44,529 bases of DNA from Balneolia bacterium (GCA_022565795.1 JAIUMA010000023.1:1-44529); one strand, 5' to 3'. Numbered from the stretch's first letter, positions 15,717 through 25,063 are shown. The notes: generated by a model not told the origin, from the sequence alone. Translations and numbers: made by a program.

Positions 15717-15926
15717 ATGGCACGCAACGTACTCGAGACCGTTCAGGGGATTGAAATATTTCCACTGATTTCACTGGTCATTTTTGTGGGGTTTTTCGCG
15801 CTCATGCTGGGCTACGTATTCAGCATGAGCAAGAGTAAGGTTGAAGAGCTGGAAAACATGCCGCTTCGGCCCGACTCAGACGCTGATGATATTTTTACCG
15901 CTGATCCTAAGGAAACGAGGAATTAA
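15717..15926 (+). CDS. ccoQ: CcoQ-like small membrane subunit
   Basis: A 69-residue protein with one membrane helix (FPLISLVIFVGFFALMLGYVF) and an acidic cytoplasmic tail (LRPDSDADDIFTADP). Size, topology and position between ccoNO and ccoP fit CcoQ, the small subunit that stabilises cbb3 oxidase. The family is poorly conserved, so context carries most of the weight. The gap to ccoP is two bases. Confidence 0.8.
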   Translation: MARNVLETVQGIEIFPLISLVIFVGFFALMLGYVFSMSKSKVEELENMPLRPDSDADDIFTADPKETRN

Positions 15927-15928
15927 GT

Positions 15929-16591
15929 ATGTCTGAAGAAAACAACAAACCGAAACAAGACAAAGAAAAAAACCTGATTCTGGATGATGAGCGCGATCTT
16001 TTGATGGATCACGAATACGACGGGATTCAGGAGCTGGACAACAACATGCCGCCCTGGTGGCTGTGGGGCTTTTATTTCACGATAGCTCTTTCGGTCGTTT
16101 ACCTTTTTTATTATGAGGTAAGCGGCTGGGGTCCGACCCAGGAAGAGCAGTATGAAATCGAAATGGCCATGGCGGCCGAGCGCTACGGAACAACCGACGA
16201 AATCATTTCCGATTTTGCACAGGCCCAGATTCTCACCGATATGCAAAGCATCGAGCGCGGACGCGAAATTTACAGCGCTTCCACGAATCTGTGTGCAACC
16301 TGCCACGGTGCTCAGGGGCAAGGACTTGTAGGACCGAACCTGACGGATAACTACTGGAAGCACGGCTGTGATTTTCAGTCGGTTATTACCAGTATCAAAA
16401 ACGGGTTTCCGGCTCAGGGTATGCCACCTTACGGAAGCACGGTTCGCATTGCCGACGACGATTTGATTATGCTTGCGAGCTACATCATGTACATCCGCGG
16501 TTCAGAACCGGATAATCCCAAAGCTCCGAACATGAGCAGAGCGGTAGAGTGTGTGGAAGAACTGCCGGAAGAACACCCGGCAGAAGACTAG
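15929..16591 (+). CDS. ccoP: CcoP, cytochrome c subunit III of cbb3 oxidase
   Basis: A 220-residue membrane-anchored cytochrome c that brings electrons to the oxidase. A polar N-terminus is followed by a PPWWLWGFYF segment and a membrane helix near 42-62, the CcoP signature. One heme c site is present, Cys122-Ala-Thr-Cys125-His126, with the likely axial Met in QGMPPYG (Met165). Proteobacterial CcoP carries two hemes; the second CXXCH is absent here and the protein is shorter, which is a one-heme form. It ends the first part of the cco cluster, followed by a stem-loop at 16610-16646. Confidence 0.92.
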   Translation: MSEENNKPKQDKEKNLILDDERDLLMDHEYDGIQELDNNMPPWWLWGFYFTIALSVVYLFYYEVSGWGPTQEEQYEIEMAMAAERYGTTDEIISDFAQAQILTDMQSIERGREIYSASTNLCATCHGAQGQGLVGPNLTDNYWKHGCDFQSVITSIKNGFPAQGMPPYGSTVRIADDDLIMLASYIMYIRGSEPDNPKAPNMSRAVECVEELPEEHPAED

Positions 16592-16609
16592 AACCACCTG
16601 CTGGTAATG

Positions 16610-16646
16610 AAGCGGGTCGTGTAGTCCATTAGCGCACGACCCGCTT
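16610..16646 (+). terminator. Stem-loop after ccoP
   Basis: A perfect 12-bp stem, AAGCGGGTCGTG and CACGACCCGCTT, has a 13-base loop and is followed by ATTTAAAC with only a short T stretch. It could end transcription or stabilise the ccoI-ccoP message, separating it from ccoG-ccoH. The 3' side lacks a strong T-run, so full termination is uncertain. Confidence 0.6.
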
Positions 16647-16742
16647 ATTTAAACTGAACACCCGGCCAGACAAATGCCGGATTTATAGTTACACAGCCTT
16701 CGTCTCAGAATATGACTTAGGCAAACTGAACGGGCCATTGCC

Positions 16743-18221
16743 ATGAGTAAAGCCAACAAAAAAGATATTAACCCGATTACCCGGGAGGAAAGCTACCGGG
16801 ATTTTGTATCGACCATTACAGAAGACGGAAAGCGGAACTGGATTTATCCCAAGAAACCAAGCGGGCGTCTGTACAAGCTGCGCAGCTACGTAAGCTGGCT
16901 CCTGCTTGGCTTTTTGTTCGCCGGTCCTTTCATCACCATTAACGGAAATCCTCTTCTCCTGCTCAACATCTTTGAGCGTACGTTCGTGATTTTCGGTGTC
17001 GTCTTTTGGCCACAGGATTTCTATCTGTTCTTCCTGGCTATGATCACCCTTATTGTCTTCATTGTGCTTTTTACGGCAATCTGGGGACGACTATTCTGCG
17101 GCTGGGTCTGTCCGCAGACGATTTTTATGGAGATGCTGTTCAGAAAAATCGAATACTGGATTGAGGGTGATGCAAATCAGCAGAAACGACTGAACGCTGC
17201 GCCTATGGACCGTAGCAAGTTCTTTAAAAAGGCCAGCAAGCACGCATTATTTATACTTCTGGCTCTGGCCATTGCCCATACCTTTATGGCCTATATTATC
17301 GGAAAGGATCAGGTGCTGGAAATTGTGACAGCCGGTCCGGCCGAAAACCTCGGCGGCTTTATCGCAACCATGGTCTTTACGGGCTTGTTCTACGGCGTTT
17401 TTTCCCGCTTCAGAGAGCAGGTTTGTCTGGTGGCCTGTCCGTACGGGCGCTTTCAGTCAGTGCTGGTGGATAACGACAGCATAGCCGTAACCTACGACTT
17501 CGCCCGCGGTGAAGGACGTGCTAAAGTCGGCGCGCGAAAGAAAGAAGACGGTGTGGTGACCAACTTTCCGAAAAAAGGTCCTGAAGAAGAAGTATACGGC
17601 GACTGCATCGACTGTGAGCAGTGCGTTAAGGTATGCCCGACCGGTATCGACATCCGCAACGGGATTCAGCTGGAATGCATCAACTGCACGGCCTGTATCG
17701 ATGCCTGCAACGAGGTGATGCGCAAAGTCGGTAAGCCCGAGGAGCTCATCACCTATACCTCGTACAACGCGGTTGTTGAGGGAAGCAAACCCAACTTTTT
17801 CACTACAAGGGTGAAGGCGTACCTTGCCGTATTCACTGTTCTGTTCTCGGTCTTTATTTATCTGTTTGTCACCCGGCCGGAGGTTTACACCGTAATTCTT
17901 CGTGAGCCCGGCATGCTCTTCAACGAGCTTCCCGGCGACCGCTTTTCGAATTTCTACAATGCCCGGTTCTTTAACAAAACCTTCGACGACATGGATGTAG
18001 AGCTTCGCCTGCATTACCCTGCCGGCGAGATTCAGTGGCTTGGCGAACAGCGAACCATTCCCGGGCAGCAGCAGGTCGAAAACCGGATTATGGTCTTCCT
18101 TGAAGGCGATCAGTTAACAGGAGCGCAGACGGCCGTTGAGTTTGGTGTTTATCGAAACGGGAGATTGATACAAACGCTCCAAACCGGTTTTATAGGTCCG
18201 CAAAACCGACCTCAGCAATAG
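16743..18221 (+). CDS. ccoG: CcoG, cbb3 oxidase accessory ferredoxin-like protein
   Basis: A 492-residue polytopic membrane protein required for maturation of cbb3 oxidase; the family is reported to act as a cupric reductase during copper supply. Early helices are followed by the NapH-like block RLFCGWVCPQTIFMEMLFRK, then CLVACPYGRFQS. A two-cluster ferredoxin domain lies around 290-330, with CIDCEQCVKVCP and CINCTACIDAC. A membrane helix near 360-380 and an immunoglobulin-like C-terminal domain complete the family layout. The start ATG at 16743 follows about 95 bases after the ccoP stem-loop, so it may have its own promoter. ccoH follows. Confidence 0.94.
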   Translation: MSKANKKDINPITREESYRDFVSTITEDGKRNWIYPKKPSGRLYKLRSYVSWLLLGFLFAGPFITINGNPLLLLNIFERTFVIFGVVFWPQDFYLFFLAMITLIVFIVLFTAIWGRLFCGWVCPQTIFMEMLFRKIEYWIEGDANQQKRLNAAPMDRSKFFKKASKHALFILLALAIAHTFMAYIIGKDQVLEIVTAGPAENLGGFIATMVFTGLFYGVFSRFREQVCLVACPYGRFQSVLVDNDSIAVTYDFARGEGRAKVGARKKEDGVVTNFPKKGPEEEVYGDCIDCEQCVKVCPTGIDIRNGIQLECINCTACIDACNEVMRKVGKPEELITYTSYNAVVEGSKPNFFTTRVKAYLAVFTVLFSVFIYLFVTRPEVYTVILREPGMLFNELPGDRFSNFYNARFFNKTFDDMDVELRLHYPAGEIQWLGEQRTIPGQQQVENRIMVFLEGDQLTGAQTAVEFGVYRNGRLIQTLQTGFIGPQNRPQQ

Positions 18222-18270
18222 AATAAATCAAACTTTTTAATCACATCACATCACATAAACAAGCTGAACA

Positions 18271-18735
18271 ATGGAAACAAAGAAAGAGCAAAAAGAATGG
18301 AAATGGCCGCTCGGTATTTTCCTGTTTTACATGACCTTTGTGGTTGGAACCCTCTCCTTCGTATTCTTCACCTTTACACAGGAAACCGACCTTGTGGTTG
18401 AGCAGTATTACGAGGCTACGATTACCTGGCAGGACCATATCGACCGCAGCGAACGCGCCCTCAATCTGGACGAACCTCTTCGTGTAGAGCAGACTGGCAG
18501 CTACGTTGATATCATCTTTCCCGCCAATATGGTTGATGAGGGTTTAACCGGCACCGTCCACCTCTATCGTCCTTCCGGCTCGTCTATGGATGTGAAAATA
18601 CCCGTAAATCCTGATGCGGAAGGCGTGCAGCGTATCAACCTGGAGGGCAGAGCGAAAGGCCTGTGGACCGTAAAAGTGGACTGGGATCACTATCAGACCG
18701 GCTATTTCGCGGAGTCGAGGCTATATTTGCAGTAG
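18271..18735 (+). CDS. ccoH: CcoH/FixH family protein
   Basis: A 154-residue FixH-type protein. One membrane helix (WPLGIFLFYMTFVVGTLSFVFF) sits near residues 14-35, then EQETDLVVEQYYEATITWQDHI-like sequence that marks the family, and a beta-rich periplasmic domain ending GYFAESRLYLQ. FixH/CcoH takes part in assembly and stability of cbb3 oxidase. It closes the cluster, 49 bases after ccoG. A 173-base gap without a gene follows before yicC. Confidence 0.88.
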   Translation: METKKEQKEWKWPLGIFLFYMTFVVGTLSFVFFTFTQETDLVVEQYYEATITWQDHIDRSERALNLDEPLRVEQTGSYVDIIFPANMVDEGLTGTVHLYRPSGSSMDVKIPVNPDAEGVQRINLEGRAKGLWTVKVDWDHYQTGYFAESRLYLQ

Positions 18736-18908
18736 CAGCAACAGATTAGAACAGGCACTGTCCTGCTGTGAGGTATTGTGCACGGTGTTCGACTCGAAAG
18801 TGGGATCCGGAACCTACACCAATATGCCCAATCCATTTTATTCGTGTGATTGAGCAATGAGTTCATTACATTTGAGCCAAAACTACTTTCGGATCTTAAT
18901 TTATTAAC

Positions 18909-19790
18909 ATGGTAGAATCAATGACCGGCTTTGGCCGGGCTCAGGCTCAGGCCGACGGATATTCGGTGGAAGCCGAAATCCGCTCCGTAAACAACCGCTA
19001 CTGCGACGTTAGCATTAAGCTGCCCGGAGATTTTCAGCAGCTCGAGAGCAAGCTTCGCACCGGACTTCAGCAGCAGTTTGGCAGAGGAAAAATTTCCGTT
19101 AGTGTTAAGCTGGAACAGGTTAGCGGCAATAAAGCTAATGTTCGCGTAAATCAGGAGCTGGCAGCCGCCTATCTACATATGCTCCGGGATTTAAGAGCCA
19201 CAACGGGAATCAGCGAAGAGCCCGGATATAATGAGTTGCTGCATTTCTCAGATATTTTTGAGCGCGACAGCTTTACCGATGAACAAAAGGAACTCATTGA
19301 AGCTGGAATTGAAGAGGCCGTTCAAAATGCCGCCAAAATTACGATCGGCATGCGTCGTGAGGAAGGGAAAACGCTCGCGACCGACATTCTCTCCCGGATT
19401 GATGCTATCGAAGAGATAACCACTTCTATTCTCACCCTATCAGAAGGTCGTGTGCAGGAAGCCCGCGAAAAGCTGCAGGAAAGGGTGAAGTCACTGCTCG
19501 ACGACGACAGCTACGACAAAGAGCGTCTTGAGCTTGAAATTGCCCTACTAGCCGACAAGCTGGACATCACCGAAGAGATTGTACGGCTGAATTCACATCT
19601 GAGCTTTTTCCGCGACGCCCTCAAAGGAAAAGCTTCTGCCGGACGCAAGCTTAATTTCCTGATGCAGGAGATGCTGCGTGAGATAAACACCATTGGCTCA
19701 AAGTCCTATAATGCTGAAATCGCGCACAAGGTGGTCGATGCCAAAGAGATCATCGAAATCATTCGTGAACAAATCCAGAATCTGGTCTGA
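18909..19790 (+). CDS. yicC: YicC family endoribonuclease
   Basis: A 293-residue YicC protein. The N-terminus SMTGFGRAQ, the EIRSVNNRYCD block and the C-terminus GRKLNFLMQEMLREINTIGSK are family hallmarks. YicC proteins have been described as metal-dependent endoribonucleases, and a coiled-coil stretch is visible near 165-215. Its position directly before gmk is widely conserved. The stop TGA and the gmk ATG share one base (19790). Cytoplasmic. Confidence 0.93.
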   Translation: MVESMTGFGRAQAQADGYSVEAEIRSVNNRYCDVSIKLPGDFQQLESKLRTGLQQQFGRGKISVSVKLEQVSGNKANVRVNQELAAAYLHMLRDLRATTGISEEPGYNELLHFSDIFERDSFTDEQKELIEAGIEEAVQNAAKITIGMRREEGKTLATDILSRIDAIEEITTSILTLSEGRVQEAREKLQERVKSLLDDDSYDKERLELEIALLADKLDITEEIVRLNSHLSFFRDALKGKASAGRKLNFLMQEMLREINTIGSKSYNAEIAHKVVDAKEIIEIIREQIQNLV

Positions 19791-20374
19791 TGATTACCTC
19801 TCAGGATAAACCCGGCAAGGTGATTGTAATAACCGCTCCGAGCGGAGCCGGCAAAACCACTATTGCGAAGAAGCTGCTTCAAGAGACGCAAAAGCTTGTT
19901 TTCTCGGTATCAGCTACAACCCGCGCCCCCAGAGCTGGAGAGGTACACGGCAAGGATTATTACTTCCTTGACCGCAAAACGTTCGAAGACTACATCAAAG
20001 AAGGACGCTTCATTGAGCACGAGGAGTTCTATAACGGTTCGCTCTACGGAACCCTGCGCAGCGACGTTGAAAATCAAAGAAAAAAAGGTTATTTTGTCCT
20101 GTTCGACGTGGAGGTAAAAGGTGCCATCAGCCTTAAAAACGTTTATGGCGCAGAGTGCATGTCGCTGTTCATTAAACCGCCCGATCTTCAGACGCTTGAA
20201 CAACGCCTCAGAAGCAGAGGCACGGAGTCGGAAGAGACCCTCAAGCTAAGGCTTCAGCGGGCTGAAATGGAGTTATCAAAATCCGGTCAGTTTGACCATG
20301 TTGTTGTAAACGATGATTTTGATACCGCCTACAATCAGGTAAGCACACTGGTTAACGATTTTATGAACAGCTAA
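19790..20374 (+). CDS. gmk: Guanylate kinase
   Basis: Phosphorylates GMP to GDP with ATP, in the cytoplasm. It has 194 residues. The P-loop TAPSGAGKTT is at about 15-24; SATTRAPRAGEVHGKDYYF binds GMP, followed by EHEEFYNGSLYGT and DVEVKGA. The length is usual for the family. It shares a base with the end of yicC and is followed 54 bases later by rpoZ, the common yicC-gmk-rpoZ-coaBC order. Confidence 0.96.
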   Translation: MITSQDKPGKVIVITAPSGAGKTTIAKKLLQETQKLVFSVSATTRAPRAGEVHGKDYYFLDRKTFEDYIKEGRFIEHEEFYNGSLYGTLRSDVENQRKKGYFVLFDVEVKGAISLKNVYGAECMSLFIKPPDLQTLEQRLRSRGTESEETLKLRLQRAEMELSKSGQFDHVVVNDDFDTAYNQVSTLVNDFMNS

Positions 20375-20428
20375 ACACCGCAACGCTTCACGCATTACTT
20401 TCGAAACAAACTAAAGCAAAAGAATTCT

Positions 20429-20719
20429 ATGCCACTTCGCGCACTCGATGTTGAAAAAATCCAGGACATTACAGGTAATCTGTACGAGTCTATTGTAATT
20501 ATGTCCAAGCGCTCGCGCCAGATTGCTGCCCGCGAAAAGATGGAACTCGATGAGAAGCTCAAATACTTCGAAGGTTTCGAAGAAGAAGATGAGTTTTCTT
20601 TCAACGAAGAGCAGGAGCGTATTTCAAAAGAATACGAAAAGAGACCACACGCAGGTCAGCGTGGCGTCGATGAACTGCTCGATTCAAAAATTTCCTACCG
20701 CTACCCGGATAATATTTAA
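20429..20719 (+). CDS. rpoZ: RNA polymerase omega subunit
   Basis: A 96-residue omega subunit that helps assemble RNA polymerase. The N-terminus has LDVEKIQDITGNLYESIVIMSKRSRQIA, where the conserved Asn, Tyr and the RARQIN-like helix are recognisable (SKRSRQIAAREK). The acidic middle (FEGFEEEDEF) and the end with RGVDELLDSKISYRYP are typical of the Bacteroidota form. Its position between gmk and coaBC supports the call. Confidence 0.9.
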   Translation: MPLRALDVEKIQDITGNLYESIVIMSKRSRQIAAREKMELDEKLKYFEGFEEEDEFSFNEEQERISKEYEKRPHAGQRGVDELLDSKISYRYPDNI

Positions 20720-20733
20720 TAAGCCGCTTAGGT

Positions 20734-21966
20734 ATGACGCCATCCCCGACTTTTGAGGGTAAACGCATCATTCTTGGTGTAACAGGCGGCATAGCTGCAT
20801 ACAAATCGGCTGTATTACTCAGGGAGCTACAAAAATCCGGAGCGGAAGTGCGCTGTATTATGACGCCTTCCGCTCTTCGTTTTTTAGGTAAGGATACGCT
20901 CAGCGCCCTTACCCGGCAGCCCGTTCCGGTTGATGTCTTCCCCGACGATGCCGATATCAACGAGAGCTGGTCACGCCATATCCAATGGGCCGAATGGGCC
21001 GACCTGATGCTTATCGCTCCGTGCACCGCCAATACTTTGGCGAAAATAACCCACGGACTATCCGATAACATGCTCACCTCCACCGTTCTTGCCGCAAGAT
21101 GTCCCGTGGTTCTTTCTCCTACGATGGATGGCGGCATGTACGAGTCACCTGCCATGCGAATGAACCGTGAATTGGCTAAAGAGTTGGGTTATCACCTTAT
21201 TGAGCCCGAGCACGGCTATCTTGCCAGCGGACTTGAAGACAAAGGAAGGCTACCCGAAAATAAGGCAATACTAGATTACATTGCCGAAGTTTTGAAACCA
21301 GCCTCACCCTCCGACCAAATACTTACCGATAAAAAGGTTGTTGTAACAGCCGGACCAACGCGTGAGTATCTGGACCCGGTACGCTTTCTTTCAAACCCAA
21401 GCTCAGGCCGTATGGGCATTGCCATGGCAGTGGCCGCCCGGAATATGGGAGCGGAAGTAACTCTGATACACGGCAAGCTCGCTGACCCTGTGCCCGGCGG
21501 CATAGAATCCGTAGAGATTATTTCGGCTGATGATTTATTCGAAGCCGTGAAATCACATCATGCAGATACCGACATTTTTATCATGGCAGCTGCCGTGTCT
21601 GATTTCAAGCCCGAATCACGTGCCAATAGTAAGGTGAAGAAAAACGGTGCTGCTATGCAAATTCCGCTTCTGCCAACACCAGACTCGCTCAAGTGGCTTG
21701 GAGAAAACCGGATTGAAGGACAGACGCTTATTGGCTTTGCCATGGAGACCGAAAACCTTATTGAAGCCGCCAGAGGCAAGCTTGAGCGCAAAAAGTCCGA
21801 CTTTATTATCGCCAACACCATTGGTCAGTCTGGCTCCGGTTTTGAGTCTGAAACCAACGATGTATTTCTCATAGGCAACTCTGCCGAGCCGGCAGCTTTC
21901 AGCGGTCCTAAGACGGAAATTGCGGCACAGGTTCTTCATACCATTTTTCGCAATAAGCTCGGTTAG
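20734..21966 (+). CDS. coaBC: Bifunctional phosphopantothenoylcysteine decarboxylase/ligase
   Basis: Carries out two steps of coenzyme A synthesis: ligation of cysteine to 4-phosphopantothenate and decarboxylation to phosphopantetheine. It has 410 residues. The N-terminal flavoprotein CoaC domain (about 10-185) shows GVTGGIAAYKSA, HIQWAEWAD with the active His, PCTANTLAKI and the PTMDGGMYESPA loop. The CoaB domain follows with VVTAGPTREYLDPVRFLSNPSSG-type sequence, AAAVSDF and the IGFAMET block. panB on the other strand at 36892-37740 supplies the same pathway. Confidence 0.95.
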   Translation: MTPSPTFEGKRIILGVTGGIAAYKSAVLLRELQKSGAEVRCIMTPSALRFLGKDTLSALTRQPVPVDVFPDDADINESWSRHIQWAEWADLMLIAPCTANTLAKITHGLSDNMLTSTVLAARCPVVLSPTMDGGMYESPAMRMNRELAKELGYHLIEPEHGYLASGLEDKGRLPENKAILDYIAEVLKPASPSDQILTDKKVVVTAGPTREYLDPVRFLSNPSSGRMGIAMAVAARNMGAEVTLIHGKLADPVPGGIESVEIISADDLFEAVKSHHADTDIFIMAAAVSDFKPESRANSKVKKNGAAMQIPLLPTPDSLKWLGENRIEGQTLIGFAMETENLIEAARGKLERKKSDFIIANTIGQSGSGFESETNDVFLIGNSAEPAAFSGPKTEIAAQVLHTIFRNKLG

Positions 21967-21972
21967 CCTTCA

Positions 21973-22407
21973 ATGAGCGAGAAAGGAACGCATCCTCTGC
22001 TACGCCAAAAAGAGCGCCTGCTTGTAATCCTGCTTGCGGTAGCCTGTCTGCTAAGCGGCCTTATACTTCTGGCCTTTCCGGCACCTGAGCACAACCGCCT
22101 CGACGACTTAAGTACGATCGACCGCGCTATTGAGCGCACCCTATCCACGTACGGGCTTCCTGCAGATCAGATACGCGTCAGGAATACCCGGGTCGACAGC
22201 CTTTTTACGCGCGCTTCGTATCAGGTGAGCACTGCACGCGGATTTCCTTCCACGGCTGCCCATATTCATATAGCCCGGGAACTGCGTCCATATGGTGTTT
22301 CCGTGCAGGGTGAACGCCATTTCCCCGAAAATCGCCTTCACCTTACCATCACCTACTCGAACAGACTGGTCCGAACCGTAGAGTTCATTCCCTCTGCATC
22401 TCTTTAA
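21973..22407 (+). CDS. Single-helix membrane protein of unknown function
   Basis: A 144-residue protein with one N-terminal membrane helix (LLVILLAVACLLSGLILLAF, about 16-35) after a basic stretch, so the remaining 105 residues probably face the periplasm. The soluble part has a pattern of short strands (ARELRPYGVSVQG, LHLTITYSNRLVRTVEFIP). I do not recognise a family. It starts six bases after coaBC and is probably cotranscribed with it. An 86-base gap with an operator-like site separates it from the amylase. Confidence 0.7.
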   Translation: MSEKGTHPLLRQKERLLVILLAVACLLSGLILLAFPAPEHNRLDDLSTIDRAIERTLSTYGLPADQIRVRNTRVDSLFTRASYQVSTARGFPSTAAHIHIARELRPYGVSVQGERHFPENRLHLTITYSNRLVRTVEFIPSASL

Positions 22408-22460
22408 AAGTCGTTAATACGACGCGCATCATTTGAATGAGTAACGCCTCGTGCGTATTT

Positions 22461-22474
22461 TGAAAGCGCTTACA
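22461..22474. promoter_or_regulatory. LacI-family (cre-like) operator before the amylase
   Basis: TGAAAGCGCTTACA fits the pattern TGWAANCGNTNWCA at every fixed position and has the central CG typical of LacI-family operators. It ends 19 bases before the amylase ATG, where a repressor would block transcription or its start. No LacI-type gene lies in the window. Confidence 0.5.
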
Positions 22475-22493
22475 TCACTTTTAAATACTTCCT

Positions 22494-24980
22494 ATGCGCA
22501 TTTTTATCGTTTCTATTCTTCAATCACTGATTTTCATTCTCTTTAGCTTTTCGGCAGCCACGGCTCAGCCGGTCTCTGTTACCTTTAGTGTTAACATGAG
22601 CTATCAAACCGAAATGGGTAACTTCAATCCCGATACGCAGTTTGTAGACGTTGCCGGAAGCTTTAACGGCTGGGACGGCTCATCCCACGTGCTTTCTCCC
22701 GATGAAAACAACGAAATCTACAGCGTGACTTTAGATGGTTTCTCGCCCGGAGAGACGATACAGTTTAAGTTTCGGATTGATGGCGCATGGGATGGAAACG
22801 AAGAATTTCCCGGGGGCGGTCCCAATCGAAGCTATACAGTAATCTCCGGCACGAATGAGATTCTGGTATGGTACAGCGATGAAACACCGCCAACCGGGCC
22901 GCCGTCGGCAGCATTCAGTCCTACCAGCATCTCAATCTTTGAGAACGGTTCTGTACAATTTAACGATCAATCGGCCGGGCTCGTAACCGAGTGGGAGTGG
23001 ACGTTTGAAGGCGGCACACCATCCACATCCACCGACCGGAGTCCTTTGGTCACCTATTCGCAGGCCGTTTCGTATGATGTAACTCTCATCGCCCGTCACG
23101 AAGACCTCGCCGACACATTAACTATTGAAAACGCGGTTAAGGTAAACGTGCGCGAATCGACCGAAACCTTCTGGTGGAATGATGCCGTTTTCTACGAGAT
23201 GTTTGCCCGCAGCTTTTTCGACAGCAGCGGCGACGGAACCGGCGACTTTGCCGGCATGATTGAAAAGCTCGACTATCTAAACGACGGTAATCCGGAAACC
23301 ACCGACGACCTTGGCATTACCGGCATCTGGCTGATGCCCATTCACGAAGCATACAGCTATCACGGATACGATGTGATGGACTACAAGTCCGTTAGCAGCG
23401 ACCACGGCACCATGGATGAGTTCCGTGCCTTTGTTGAAGCGGCCCAGGAGCGCGGCATCCGCGTAATTATCGACTTCGTACTAAACCACAGCTCCTCCCG
23501 GCACCCCTGGTTTATAAATTCCCGCAATAATGTGGAAGGATACCGCGACTTCTACCGATGGGAAGACCAAGATCCCCAGCAAACCGGCCCCTGGGGTCAG
23601 AACGTTTGGCATTCGCACAGCTCCGGCTACTATTACGGCATTTTCTGGGGCGGCATGCCGGACATCAACTTTGAAAACGAAATTGTGAAAGAGAAGCTTT
23701 TTGAAGCCGCCGATTTCTGGTTAAGCGACATAGGCGTAGACGGATTCCGCCTCGATGCGGTAACCTACATTTTTGAAGACGGCGACCAGCTGGAACACGT
23801 GGAGGAGACCTTCGAATTCTGGCATGAGTTCAATCAGCGCGTTAAATCCAACAACCCCGATGCCATAACCGTAGGCGAAGCGTGGACCAGCACAGAGCAA
23901 ATCATCCCATACGTAACCAACGACCGTCTGGATATTGCCTTCGATTTCGACCTTGCCAGCGCCACGCTCAACGCCGTACGAAACGGTAACGCAACGGCTT
24001 TACAGTCCCAGATGCAGAAAGTGTACAACAGCTACAACTATCAGCAGTTTGCGACTTTCCTCACGAACCATGATCAGAACAGAGTGATGAATGAGCTTGG
24101 TGTAAACAACTGGGATCGCGCCAAGGCTGCGGCCTCCATTTACCTCACCCTGCCGGGTGTACCGTTCTTGTACTATGGCGAGGAAATCGGCATGACCGGA
24201 GCCAAGCCTGATCCGGATATTCGCACGCCTATGCAGTGGACCGACGGGCCAAACGCGGGCTTCACCACCGGCAATCCGTGGAGAAGCCTCAACAGCGACT
24301 ATCCGATCAGGAATGTGGCTGTGCAGGAAGAAGACCCAAACTCGCTGCTCAATCACTACAAAAGCCTGATTCACCTGCGTAACCGTACCTCGGCCCTGCG
24401 CACCGGCAGCTATCAGCCGGCAAGCGCTACGGACAGCGGACTGTTCAGCTTCACCCGTGAACTTAACGAAGAGCGCGTTCTGGTGGTGATTAACACCCGG
24501 TCTTCTGAAGTAAGTGAGAGCAGCATCACCTTTACAGGCGAGGCTATTCAGCCCGGAACATACGCACCCACAAACCTGCTCGACGACAGCTCATTCCCCC
24601 TCACCATTGAAGGCGGAAACCGCGTAACAGACTTTAAGATTGATGCTTACTCTACCGTCATCATTTCTCTGAGTGACGACCTTCCTGTTTCAACGGAGCC
24701 AACGGGAGAGCTTCCGCGCAGTTTCGAACTACGTCAGAACTATCCAAATCCGTTTAATCCCACCACGGTCATCAGCTACGACCTTCCGGAAACCAACGAT
24801 GTGCGCCTGACCGTTTACAACCTGCAGGGCCAGCGCGTAGCAACGCTGGTCAACGGAGAGCAAAGCGCAGGGACGCATGCGATAACCTTCGACGCATCAC
24901 ACCTTTCGAGCGGGATGTATCTGTACAGCATGCAGAGCGGCGGCATGCAGCAAACCAGAAAAATGATGCTCATAAAGTAG
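22494..24980 (+). CDS. Secreted GH13 alpha-amylase with T9SS sorting domain
   Basis: An 828-residue secreted glycoside hydrolase family 13 enzyme that would cut alpha-glucans. A signal peptide (about 1-24, ending SAATAQ) is followed by an N-terminal glycan-binding-like domain ([17 protein letters not shown]), a PKD-like domain (about 140-220, [11 protein letters not shown]) and the TIM-barrel. Catalytic residues are visible: Asp421 in DGFRLDAV (nucleophile), Glu462 in TVGEAW (acid/base) and Asp527 in LTNHDQNR. A beta-rich amylase C-terminal domain follows. The last 85 residues are a type A T9SS sorting domain ([13 protein letters not shown] near 745, GMYLYSM at the end). It would be exported and attached to the surface or released. 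Exact specificity is not readable. Confidence 0.92.
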   Translation: MRIFIVSILQSLIFILFSFSAATAQPVSVTFSVNMSYQTEMGNFNPDTQFVDVAGSFNGWDGSSHVLSPDENNEIYSVTLDGFSPGETIQFKFRIDGAWDGNEEFPGGGPNRSYTVISGTNEILVWYSDETPPTGPPSAAFSPTSISIFENGSVQFNDQSAGLVTEWEWTFEGGTPSTSTDRSPLVTYSQAVSYDVTLIARHEDLADTLTIENAVKVNVRESTETFWWNDAVFYEMFARSFFDSSGDGTGDFAGMIEKLDYLNDGNPETTDDLGITGIWLMPIHEAYSYHGYDVMDYKSVSSDHGTMDEFRAFVEAAQERGIRVIIDFVLNHSSSRHPWFINSRNNVEGYRDFYRWEDQDPQQTGPWGQNVWHSHSSGYYYGIFWGGMPDINFENEIVKEKLFEAADFWLSDIGVDGFRLDAVTYIFEDGDQLEHVEETFEFWHEFNQRVKSNNPDAITVGEAWTSTEQIIPYVTNDRLDIAFDFDLASATLNAVRNGNATALQSQMQKVYNSYNYQQFATFLTNHDQNRVMNELGVNNWDRAKAAASIYLTLPGVPFLYYGEEIGMTGAKPDPDIRTPMQWTDGPNAGFTTGNPWRSLNSDYPIRNVAVQEEDPNSLLNHYKSLIHLRNRTSALRTGSYQPASATDSGLFSFTRELNEERVLVVINTRSSEVSESSITFTGEAIQPGTYAPTNLLDDSSFPLTIEGGNRVTDFKIDAYSTVIISLSDDLPVSTEPTGELPRSFELRQNYPNPFNPTTVISYDLPETNDVRLTVYNLQGQRVATLVNGEQSAGTHAITFDASHLSSGMYLYSMQSGGMQQTRKMMLIK

Positions 24981-25019
24981 CCTAAAGTTTTGGCAGGCTT
25001 CTTTATTGCGGTATAATTT

Positions 25020-25063
25020 GATATCATTTGCAAACACATACCCTGCTGTTTGTAAATGATATC
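25020..25063. promoter_or_regulatory. Large inverted repeat between amylase and lipase
   Basis: Arms of 17 bases, GATATCATTTGCAAACA and TGTTTGTAAATGATATC, match except for one pair and flank a 10-base spacer. It lies 40 bases after the amylase stop and ends 14 bases before the lipase ATG, where promoter elements are expected. It is AT-rich and has no T-run, so an operator is more likely than a terminator. Confidence 0.5.
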
